Made by a program: the position numbers and the translations under genes. The notes below the pieces were generated by a model that was given only the letters and a program-made list of their open reading frames with translations, had not been told where the DNA came from and did not search any database. From Phycisphaerae bacterium (GTDB lineage Bacteria > Planctomycetota > Phycisphaerae > UBA1845 > PWPN01), in the NCBI GenBank assembly GCA_003557125.1, contig PWPN01000114.1, forward strand, positions 1-9,471: 9,471 bases of DNA. Direction: 5' to 3'. Below are positions 1 through 8,789 of this stretch, in pieces; the first letter of the stretch is position 1, and every line of letters begins with the position of its first letter.

Positions 1-47
1 GCCCGCCGATAGTATCTCAACTCGAACAGTACGTTGTTTCGTTCGAC

Positions 48-75
48 TGCCTCAGACCGTTTGCCTCAGACCGTT
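48..75. repeat. 14-base tandem duplication
   Basis: The unit TGCCTCAGACCGTT occurs twice head to tail (48-61 and 62-75) with no mismatch. The second copy also supplies the left arm of the hairpin at 63-80, so the duplication probably arose by slippage beside that hairpin. Confidence 0.85.
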
Positions 76-89
76 GAGGCTCGGGTTTT
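63..89 (+). terminator. Possible rho-independent terminator
   Basis: The arms GCCTCA (63-68) and TGAGGC (75-80) form a 6-base-pair stem with a 6-base loop. Read on the plus strand, the stem is followed by TCGGGTTTTA, a short T-run that starts 5 bases later. This would suit a plus-strand gene ending just left of the window. Read on the minus strand the stem is followed by A-rich sequence, so it is not a clear end signal for the minus-strand gene that stops at 119. The stem is short, so the call is weak. Confidence 0.3.
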
Positions 90-118
90 ATCGTCCGGGA
101 ACGGGTCCATTTCTTAGA

Positions 119-475
119 TCAAAATTGCTCCCCATCCGCTGTCTCCTCATCCGGCGATGAGGGGGGCTGCATGGCGGAATTTCGTCTTTTTGCTTCAGTA
201 TCCGATCCTGAACCCTTGTCTCCTCGGAAGGCCGCCACGATCGACTCGCGAAGTACCCGATATTCCTCGTCGCTGATCTGGCCTGCCTGTTTCATGCGGT
301 GCAAATCGTCCAGTGTCCAGGGCTCATCGCCGGTGCGGTCATCGGACTCAAGCCAGCGTCGGCGGTAATACCACACCCCGCCGAAAAGAAGGGTCGCCGC
401 TCCGATCAGCAGGCCGCCCCAGATCACGACCTGCGTCGTCAGCTCCTGGATGCTCGCCGCTAATGTATCGATCAC
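119..475 (-). CDS. Small membrane protein with SHOCT-like C-terminal helix pair
   Basis: I do not recognise a specific gene. The 118-residue product has one clear transmembrane segment (about residues 16-37, rich in G, L, I and V) followed by YYRRR, which suggests a cytoplasmic C-terminus. Residues about 53-84 (LDDLHRMKQAGQISDEEYR and on) match the pattern of SHOCT-type short helical hairpins: Leu-x-x-Leu, a Gly turn, then I-S-D-E-E-Y. SHOCT domains are common at the ends of small bacterial membrane proteins and are thought to act in oligomerisation; their function here is unknown. The tail after residue 85 is charged and disordered. I chose the GTG at 475 because GGAG lies 6 bases upstream. 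An in-frame GTG at 487 would add 4 residues but has no ribosome binding site. A TATAAT box lies just upstream, so the gene is probably transcribed on its own. Confidence 0.72.
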   Translation of the reverse strand: MIDTLAASIQELTTQVVIWGGLLIGAATLLFGGVWYYRRRWLESDDRTGDEPWTLDDLHRMKQAGQISDEEYRVLRESIVAAFRGDKGSGSDTEAKRRNSAMQPPSSPDEETADGEQF

Positions 476-497
476 TTCGTGCTCCACCGCAACAAAT

Positions 498-503
498 ATT
501 ATA
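498..503 (-). promoter_or_regulatory. Candidate -10 box for the SHOCT-like gene
   Basis: The minus strand reads TATAAT, a perfect sigma-70 type -10 box. The start of transcription would fall near 491, about 15 bases before the chosen GTG, with GGAG in between. I found no good -35 hexamer at 16-18 bases spacing, so support rests on the -10 box and its position. Confidence 0.4.
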
Positions 504-625
504 GGGTCAAAACGTTCAGAGGTTGCTATCGAACTTGAACGGACGAACCCACATGCCCGATACCGCGAGGTAACTATAGGCAGATCAAAAGGTTACGACT
601 GTCGCGCATGGGCTAAATCGCTGCT

Positions 626-1063
626 TCAAGGGCCGTTTGGCGCATCCGAGCCGCCGTTCGCCCGGGTGGTTTCATCCGCTGCCTCAGCACGCTCACGCAG
701 TCGTCTCCGATGGCCATAGATCAGCATCAGGTTCCGGGCGTAAATGAAACAGCCCAGAAATTGAGCCAGCATCCACACGGGCTCCGCCTGCCGAAGGGCA
801 TAGACGAAGGTCATCGCGCCGCCGACGAGCGACAGGTACCAGAAAACGATCGGCACGGTGGAGCGTTTCTTCTTTTCGCTCGCTAGCCATTGGACGAAGA
901 AACGAAGGAAGAAGACGAACTGCGCGGTCATCCCGAAGATGAACCACGGATCCCACACCTTCGCCCAGACGTGCTCGAACCACGCCTCGCTGAAGACCCG
1001 CGGCACCACCGGGTCGGCCAAGGCCAGTACCGACGCGACGACGTCTACTTGCTGCCACAGCAT
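626..1063 (-). CDS. LAB_N-type (lipid A biosynthesis N-terminal domain) membrane protein
   Basis: This 145-residue protein is three hydrophobic helices: about residues 41-60 ([20 protein letters not shown]), 69-90 and 95-117. Between the first two comes the basic stretch [11 protein letters not shown], and the third ends ...[10 protein letters not shown]. The order of aromatic helix, QWLxSE, basic loop and P-x-x-FW is the hallmark of the LAB_N family. That family occurs as the N-terminus of some LpxB proteins and also as stand-alone proteins near glycosyltransferases. It probably acts in membrane glycolipid metabolism, but no catalytic role is established from sequence. The ATG at 1063 has AGGA about 10 bases upstream and lies inside the last codons of the SEC-C gene (19-base overlap), which suggests translational coupling. 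A GTG at 1096 would read further into the SEC-C zinc-tail codons and is unlikely. The tail after residue 118 is charged and poorly ordered. Confidence 0.85.
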   Translation of the reverse strand: MLWQQVDVVASVLALADPVVPRVFSEAWFEHVWAKVWDPWFIFGMTAQFVFFLRFFVQWLASEKKKRSTVPIVFWYLSLVGGAMTFVYALRQAEPVWMLAQFLGCFIYARNLMLIYGHRRRLRERAEAADETTRANGGSDAPNGP

Positions 1064-1254
1064 TTTTTGTATTTCCTGCCCGAGCCGCAGGGGCACGGAT
1101 CGTTTCGGCCGACGGATTCCTTTTCCGAACGGATCGTCTCGACCGGCTCGATCCGGGGCCCTTCTTCCTCCTCCGGCGCATCGGCACGGTTCTGCTTGCG
1201 TTTCTCGGCGGAACGATCGAAGCGATTACTGATGTCGCGATCACGCAGTACCAT
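1045..1254 (-). CDS. Small SEC-C motif zinc-binding protein
   Basis: The 69-residue product is a charged, probably disordered stretch (residues 1-47, with an acidic run EEEE at 28-31) followed by a SEC-C metal-binding motif at 48-69: [20 protein letters not shown]. Ligands are C54, C56, C65 and C66. The motif is the same type as the zinc tail of SecA, where it contacts SecB and ribosomes in characterised bacteria; stand-alone SEC-C proteins are mostly of unknown role. The ATG at 1254 is chosen because AAGGAG lies 8 bases upstream. An upstream in-frame ATG at 1350 would overlap the end of secA and lacks comparable support. The gene starts 74 bases after the secA stop on the same strand, with no terminator seen between them, so co-transcription with secA is likely. 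Its last codons are about 81% identical to the matching secA codons over 54 bases. Confidence 0.82.
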   Translation of the reverse strand: MVLRDRDISNRFDRSAEKRKQNRADAPEEEEGPRIEPVETIRSEKESVGRNDPCPCGSGRKYKKCCGSK

Positions 1255-1328
1255 TTCCGATTCTCCTTGGCCACGTACCTGATCCGCAAGTGGGTTACAC
1301 GGCGGATCACCCGGCTGTTCGCCTTTGC

Positions 1329-5288
<3,960 letters not shown>

Positions 5289-5391
5289 GTGAGTCTTCCT
5301 GTCTGAAGGGTTGAAAACAGTCTGAATGGAACGCGTTCGTGCGGTGCACAGCAGCCGTGTCAGCCTGCCGGGCCCGCAAGGGGAGATCGGG

Positions 5392-5811
5392 TTAACCGCC
5401 CACGGGTGAGCTGATCCGCATGATCTGAAGCCATCGGGTCAACGCGACAACAGCCACGCCGGCTGTCAACGGCAGTCGACCGGCCGACACGTGGATCGCC
5501 GGGCGCGAGGGGCCGTCTTGCGGTTCACGGCCCGCAGCCACCGCTCGGCCAGCCTCGACCCGCAACGACCAGGCTGCGACGGGCCCCCGGCAGCACACCG
5601 GCAGGGTAGCCGAAATCCGCCGCAACAGCACCGCTGCATGCAGCACAGCTACAAGCGTCGCCATCGCGACCCCGCGCTCGCGCACCCGCGCCGTCGGCCG
5701 CCCGGGAGCTGTTGCCGTTGACCGATCGGGTACCCGCGCCGCTTGCCGCTCGGGCGCCGTCCCCGCGGCCTGTGTCGAGACTGTTGCTGGTGCAGCCATG
5801 AGCCTCATCAT
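5392..5811 (-). CDS. Doubtful small ORF upstream of secA
   Basis: I do not recognise this 139-residue product and it may not be a gene. The first 45 residues are rich in A, R, T and P. Two hydrophobic stretches follow: [17 protein letters not shown] (about 47-63) and [19 protein letters not shown] (about 114-132). The C-terminus is RISSPVGG. In favour: a promoter-like sequence ends exactly at the first ATG (5811), so the message would be leaderless, and the ORF ends 103 bases before secA on the same strand. Against: composition is what a GC-rich chance frame would give, codon third positions are only moderately GC, and no ribosome binding site with normal spacing precedes the ATGs at 5811, 5808 or 5799. 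The alternative is that this is simply the untranslated leader of secA. Confidence 0.28.
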   Translation of the reverse strand: MMRLMAAPATVSTQAAGTAPERQAARVPDRSTATAPGRPTARVRERGVAMATLVAVLHAAVLLRRISATLPVCCRGPVAAWSLRVEAGRAVAAGREPQDGPSRPAIHVSAGRLPLTAGVAVVALTRWLQIMRISSPVGG

Positions 5812-5817
5812 ACGACG

Positions 5818-5846
5818 ATTATACCACGGGTCCGACAGGAGCCCAA
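5818..5846 (-). promoter_or_regulatory. Sigma-70 type promoter, probably for secA
   Basis: On the minus strand TTGGGC (5846-5841) and TATAAT (5823-5818) are separated by exactly 17 bases. TG occurs one base before the -10 box, giving an extended -10 element (TGGTATAAT). Transcription should begin at about 5811. The next gene downstream on this strand, apart from the doubtful ORF at 5392-5811, is secA, about 520 bases away. This is the best promoter match I found in the window. Confidence 0.5.
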
Positions 5847-5862
5847 CGGAACCCCCCTCGCT

Positions 5863-5913
5863 CACCCAACGCGCGCGCGTTCGCCCACCCAACGCGCGCT
5901 CGTTCGCCCACCC
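5863..5913. repeat. 23-base tandem repeat, two copies plus a partial third
   Basis: Copies at 5863-5885 and 5886-5908 begin CACCCAACGCGCGC and end CGTTCGCC. They differ at one base (G against T at position 15 of the unit). CACCC at 5909-5913 starts a third copy. Two copies are too few, and lack spacers, for a CRISPR. Confidence 0.8.
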
Positions 5914-5953
5914 GAAAACAGCACACTCTCCCCACGCACCCCGAATCCCATGC

Positions 5954-5983
5954 AAAAGCCCACGGCAGGCCTGCCGTGGGCTT
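5954..5983 (-). terminator. Perfect 28-base palindrome, possible terminator of the transporter unit
   Basis: Bases 5956-5983 are a perfect palindrome with arm AAGCCCACGGCAGG and no loop. In RNA it would fold to about 12 base pairs closed by a small loop. Read on the minus strand, the stem runs straight into CTTTTGC, so it can serve as a rho-independent terminator for the permease/binding-protein transcript, about 275 bases after the stop at 6259. On the plus strand it is followed by only two T bases. The distance from the gene and the short T-run limit confidence; it may instead be a repeat element or a protein-binding site. Confidence 0.45.
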
Positions 5984-5985
5984 CA

Positions 5986-6124
5986 TCGTTGACCTGCCTT
6001 TGCTCTTGTAGCGGCCGCCCCCCGTGGCGGCCGTCCGTCGCAATAGTGAAATTGCACAATCCCAAATCCATAAGGACGCACGCAGGGCAGATCTCAATGT
6101 AGGGCAGGTCGTTGACCCGCCTTT
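5986..6124. repeat. Pair of 16-base direct repeats, one within a hairpin
   Basis: TCGTTGACCTGCCTTT (5986-6001) recurs as TCGTTGACCCGCCTTT (6109-6124), one mismatch, 123 bases apart. The right copy is preceded by GGCAGG, so GGCAGGTC (6103-6110) and GACCCGCC (6114-6121) form an imperfect hairpin with one mismatch. AGGGCAG also occurs at 6084-6090 and 6101-6107. Confidence 0.7.
6012..6033. repeat. GC-only inverted repeat (hairpin)
   Basis: CGGCCGCC (6012-6019) and GGCGGCCG (6026-6033) are perfect 8-base arms around the loop CCCCGT. No T-run follows on either strand (plus TCCGTCG, minus CTACAAG), so this is not a standard terminator. It sits between the two 16-base direct repeats and may be part of the same repeat element. 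Confidence 0.7.
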
Positions 6125-6176
6125 GTCATTTCCCGTTGACACGGCATGAATTCAGCAGTTAGCAGGTCAAGTCATT

Positions 6177-6242
6177 GGGTGCCAGTAGCGGCTTGTCCGC
6201 CAGTGCTATGTCGTGACCACGGCCGTCCCGCGAAGGGCACCC
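6177..6242. repeat. 66-base element bounded by 7-base inverted repeats
   Basis: GGGTGCC (6177-6183) and GGCACCC (6236-6242) are exact inverted repeats enclosing a sequence with further imperfect palindromes (AGTAGCGGCTTGTCCGCCAG; ACGGCCGT). It begins 16 bases after the stop of the sugar-binding protein gene. From memory, GGGTGCC...GGCACCC units with a GCGGCTTGTCCGC core resemble short non-coding repeats scattered in planctomycete genomes, but I cannot confirm that here. It encodes nothing. Confidence 0.5.
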
Positions 6243-6258
6243 GTTCACTTCCAATCGA

Positions 6259-7227
6259 TCAATACCCCGCGACCTCCACGCCGCCCTCGTCGACGGTCTC
6301 GCGTGTGAACATGCGTGTCGGCAGGATGTAGCGTTTCTCGACGGGGTTGCCTTCGAGGATATCCAGCGCGATTTCGAGACCTTTTTCACCGGGCGTCGGG
6401 TACAGGAAGGTGGCCGTCAGCTCTCCGGAACGCACCCAGCGCTGCCCTTCCTCGGGGATGGCATCGATTCCGATGAACTTCATCTGGTCGGCTCGGCCCG
6501 CATCGCGCGCTGCCAGGTACGCACCGTGGGCCATCGGATCGTTGTGCGCATAGACCAGGTCGATCCGGTCGTGCGTTTTCAATGCGTCCTGCATGATGTT
6601 CTGGGCCTGGTCCTTCTTCCAGTCGGCATCGAGGCCGCCGACCATTCGGATCCCCGCTTCAAAAGCGACGACCTCATGGAAACCGGCGCGTCGCTCCTGT
6701 GCCGGCGGCGTCGCGAGCCCCCCGCAGATCTCGTAGATGATACCTTCTGCCTGGTCCGACCCGCCGAGCAACCGCACCGCCTCTCGGCCCGCGGCCCGGC
6801 CGATCTCGTAGTTGTCGGCGCCGACGAAGGATGCGAATTGGTCCGTGTTCACGCCGCGGTCGAGCACGATGACCGGGATGCCCGCCTCCGTCGCCTCCTC
6901 GACGACGCGCGTCAGGCCGGGCGACTCTTTCGGGCTGATGAGGATCGCATCGACGCGCCGCCGGATGAACGATCGCATCTGGGCGACCTGCTCTTCGGTC
7001 CTGTCGTTGGCATCGAGGGGGACCAATTGCACGTCGGGATGCCGGTCCGCTGCCTCGATCAGATTCCGATTGAACAGCACGCGCCAGGGCTCCAGCGTCG
7101 TGCACTGCGAGAAGCCGATGACGTACTTGGCCTGCTCGCGGTCGGCTGCGTCCCGGCAGCCGGTCGAAACGAATGCCGCAGCGACGAAGAAACCGAAAAT
7201 GATCCGACGACTCGTGATTGTGCTCAT
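6259..7227 (-). CDS. Sugar ABC transporter substrate-binding lipoprotein (RbsB/YtfQ type)
   Basis: The 322-residue product is the extracytoplasmic sugar-binding protein of a CUT2-type importer. Residues 1-23 are a lipoprotein signal: basic SRR, a hydrophobic core FGFFVAAAF, then VSTG before the lipidated C24. The periplasmic-binding-protein fold follows, with family landmarks VIGFSQ (36-41), RRVDAILISP (90-99), IPVIVLDRGV (117-126), FVGADNYEIGRAAGREA (134-150), YAHNDPMAHGAYLA (226-239) and FIGIDAIPEEG (251-261). YxxHNDPMA and DRG typically line the sugar pocket. The WRV near residue 48 and the SFI-RRRVDAILISP segment recall galactofuranose-binding YtfQ, but the ligand cannot be named. The start at 7227 overlaps the permease stop as ATGA, with GAGG 6-7 bases upstream. 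Longer in-frame extensions run into the permease gene and are rejected. The gene is the last of its transcript. Confidence 0.93.
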   Translation of the reverse strand: MSTITSRRIIFGFFVAAAFVSTGCRDAADREQAKYVIGFSQCTTLEPWRVLFNRNLIEAADRHPDVQLVPLDANDRTEEQVAQMRSFIRRRVDAILISPKESPGLTRVVEEATEAGIPVIVLDRGVNTDQFASFVGADNYEIGRAAGREAVRLLGGSDQAEGIIYEICGGLATPPAQERRAGFHEVVAFEAGIRMVGGLDADWKKDQAQNIMQDALKTHDRIDLVYAHNDPMAHGAYLAARDAGRADQMKFIGIDAIPEEGQRWVRSGELTATFLYPTPGEKGLEIALDILEGNPVEKRYILPTRMFTRETVDEGGVEVAGY

Positions 7228-8489
7228 GGCATACCTCGCTCTTTGCGTGTAGCGATCCGTTTGGCCGATGCGACCGCCTCCCAGGCCGAACGCAGCCATG
7301 GGGCCAGCGTCCCTTCCTGGAGCAGTACCGCCACCACGATGATGACGCCTTTCAGAAGAAACTGGAATTCGGTCGAAACCCCACACAGGTTCAGGATATT
7401 GCTCAAGTACCCGAAGATAAAGACCCCGACGATCGTGCCGTCGATGCGGCCTCTCCCGCCCATGAGGCTCGTGCCGCCGATGACGACAGCCGCGATGGCA
7501 TCGAGCTCCCGCATCGCGCCCGCGTCCGCCTTGCCCTGGTAATACTGTGCGCAATAGAGAACGGCTGCCAACGCTGCCAGCATCCCCGAGATCGCATAGA
7601 CGAGGATCTTGATGCGATCCGTGCGGACGCCCGAAAAACGAGCCGCCTCTTCGTTGCCTCCCACACTGTAAATATGTCGGCCGACGGAAAATTTATTGAG
7701 CAGCACCCAGGCAGCCAGGGCGCTGCCCGCGAAGATGAGCCCGGGCACGGGGATGATCTCTTCGCCGAAGATCCGGATATTCGAACGGAGCAGCTCGAAC
7801 GTATGCGGCGCGACCGCTTCCCGCGTGGCATCGCCGACATAGATGGGATGGACCGCGCCGCCGAACCCGGCCACATAGCGGGCCAGGCCCACCGCACTGA
7901 CCATCATCGCCAGCGTCACGATGAACGGCTGGAGTCTGCCCTTGGCGATGATCACGCCGTTGAGCGCCCCCAGGGCCAGCCCGACCGGCGGAACGAACAG
8001 GAGGACGCCCAGCACACCGAAACCGCGTGGAACCAGGTACACGCCCCAGATGCCCACAGCCGCGGTTACTGCCAGGCCCACTCCCCAGCCGATCGCTCGC
8101 GTTCCCCCGCCGCCCCCGCGAGATGCGATCTCCCGGCAGACCGCACGGGCCAGCCAGCCGGCCGCCAGTCCGATAACGATGGCGGCGCAGGGCACCGCAA
8201 ATACGCTGGCACGGCTCCAATCCCGCTCCATCAGCAGCATCGCACAGACGACCGAACTGAGCGAGAGCAGGCTGCCGACGGACAGATCGATGCCCGCCGT
8301 CAGAATGACCAGCGTCATGCCGATTGCGATCGTACCGATCCCGGAGACCTGCCAGAGGACATCGCGCTGGTTGGCGAGCGTCAGAAACTCCCTCCGGAGC
8401 AGCGCACCGGCCACAAAAAGGGCTGCCAAGCCCAGATAGAGACTGGAAGATCGGAGGATGGCGCGGGTTCGCGAATAATCCGCAGGCAT
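7224..8489 (-). CDS. Sugar ABC transporter permease (RbsC type)
   Basis: The 421-residue inner-membrane permease belongs to the branched-chain/ribose family (BPD_transp_2). Clear family motifs are GMTLVILTAGIDLSVGS (57-73), GALNGVIIAKGRLQPFIVTL (174-193), the ATPase-coupling loop GGNEEAARFSGV (277-288) and AIAAVVIGGTSLMGGRGRI (331-349). It is about 100 residues longer than E. coli RbsC. Much of the excess lies at about 90-165, where two or three additional hydrophobic stretches surround a cytoplasm-like linker with five glycines (SRGGGGGTR, 123-131). The ATG at 8489 is used because the conserved part begins soon after it; no strong ribosome binding site is visible. The gene overlaps the binding-protein gene by 4 bases, so the two are translationally coupled. 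No ATPase gene adjoins either side. Confidence 0.93.
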   Translation of the reverse strand: MPADYSRTRAILRSSSLYLGLAALFVAGALLRREFLTLANQRDVLWQVSGIGTIAIGMTLVILTAGIDLSVGSLLSLSSVVCAMLLMERDWSRASVFAVPCAAIVIGLAAGWLARAVCREIASRGGGGGTRAIGWGVGLAVTAAVGIWGVYLVPRGFGVLGVLLFVPPVGLALGALNGVIIAKGRLQPFIVTLAMMVSAVGLARYVAGFGGAVHPIYVGDATREAVAPHTFELLRSNIRIFGEEIIPVPGLIFAGSALAAWVLLNKFSVGRHIYSVGGNEEAARFSGVRTDRIKILVYAISGMLAALAAVLYCAQYYQGKADAGAMRELDAIAAVVIGGTSLMGGRGRIDGTIVGVFIFGYLSNILNLCGVSTEFQFLLKGVIIVVAVLLQEGTLAPWLRSAWEAVASAKRIATRKERGMP

Positions 8490-8579
8490 AGGGGTCGGGG
8501 TTCCATCTGCTCATGGCCGCCGAGCGGATGCGGCACTGGGGGTCGTCGACCTGCCCATGAGGTCCTGATTGCAGCCTAT

Positions 8580-8608
8580 ATGATGGATGATCTTGCCCCG
8601 AATCACAA
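8580..8608 (-). promoter_or_regulatory. Weak promoter candidate for the permease gene
   Basis: On the minus strand TTGTGA (8608-8603) and CATCAT (8585-8580) are 17 bases apart, each matching four of six sigma-70 consensus bases. Transcription would begin near 8573, leaving a leader of about 84 bases before the ATG at 8489. The matches are weak and could be chance. Confidence 0.2.
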
Positions 8609-8727
8609 GGTAGGGCCGTATGAACTGCGGTTTTAACGGGACGCGAGCCGATAACCCTTGAGGAGGTCCAGTTTACCGAGAATACGGATTGTTCCGATCC
8701 TACCTGTGGATTTAGCCAAGACAGGCC

Positions 8728-8744
8728 TATCATAGAAAATGATA
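8728..8744. promoter_or_regulatory. Inverted repeat, possible operator
   Basis: TATCAT (8728-8733) and ATGATA (8739-8744) are perfect arms around AGAAA, extended by CC on the left and, after one extra A, GG on the right. It lies 46 bases before the GTG start of the HD-domain gene in an AT-rich patch. Both arms resemble -10 boxes, so it could be a regulator site or a promoter element. No regulator is encoded nearby. Confidence 0.3.
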
Positions 8745-8774
8745 AGGGATCTGTCGCAAGACGAATTGACAGCC

Positions 8775-8780
8775 AGGAGG
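8775..8780 (+). promoter_or_regulatory. Ribosome binding site deciding the HD-domain gene start
   Basis: AGGAGG is a full Shine-Dalgarno match. It is 9 bases from the GTG at 8790, only 3 from the GTG at 8784, and downstream of the in-frame ATG at 8739. This is the main reason for choosing 8790. Confidence 0.6.
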
Positions 8781-8789
8781 GCTGTGGAC

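Larger units (their letters stand above)
5812..6258. other. Intergenic repeat-rich region between transporter and secA leader
   Basis: These 447 bases hold no convincing gene. Short open frames on both strands here (for example minus 6071-5862) have no domain and run through the repeats. From right to left the region holds: an element bounded by GGGTGCC/GGCACCC, an imperfect GGCAGGTC hairpin, a GC hairpin, a 28-base palindrome, and two 23-base tandem copies. Base composition swings from AT-rich (about 6040-6075) to almost pure GC, unlike the coding regions on either side. The pattern resembles clusters of small non-coding dispersed repeats. Confidence 0.6.
8490..8789. other. Divergent intergenic region
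   Basis: These 300 bases separate the leftward permease gene from the rightward HD-domain gene, so they should hold both promoters. I see a weak minus-strand promoter candidate (8580-8608) and an inverted repeat (8728-8744), but no gene. A plus-strand frame crossing the left part is antisense to the permease and lacks any domain. Confidence 0.5.

Noticed and set aside
693..1310. 205-codon minus-strand frame
   Set aside because: Out-of-frame shadow of the SEC-C and LAB_N genes; arginine-rich with no domain.
5863..5913. Possible CRISPR array
   Set aside because: Only two copies, directly abutting without spacers, and no cas gene nearby.
6012..6033. GC hairpin as a terminator
   Set aside because: No T-run follows it on either strand.
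5862..6071. Small minus-strand frame across the repeat cluster
   Set aside because: It runs through the palindrome and tandem repeats, has no ribosome binding site, and looks like a translated repeat.
7228..7554. N-terminal extension of the sugar-binding protein
   Set aside because: It is the permease gene read in another frame; the lipoprotein signal and GAGG site place the start at 7227.
7218..8636. 472-codon plus-strand frame
   Set aside because: Antisense to the permease; the translation is rich in R, D, H and Q and looks like a shadow of hydrophobic codons read backwards.
8766..8771. TTGACA as a -35 box
   Set aside because: It lies only 18 bases before the HD-domain start and just before its ribosome binding site, so a promoter there would start inside the gene.
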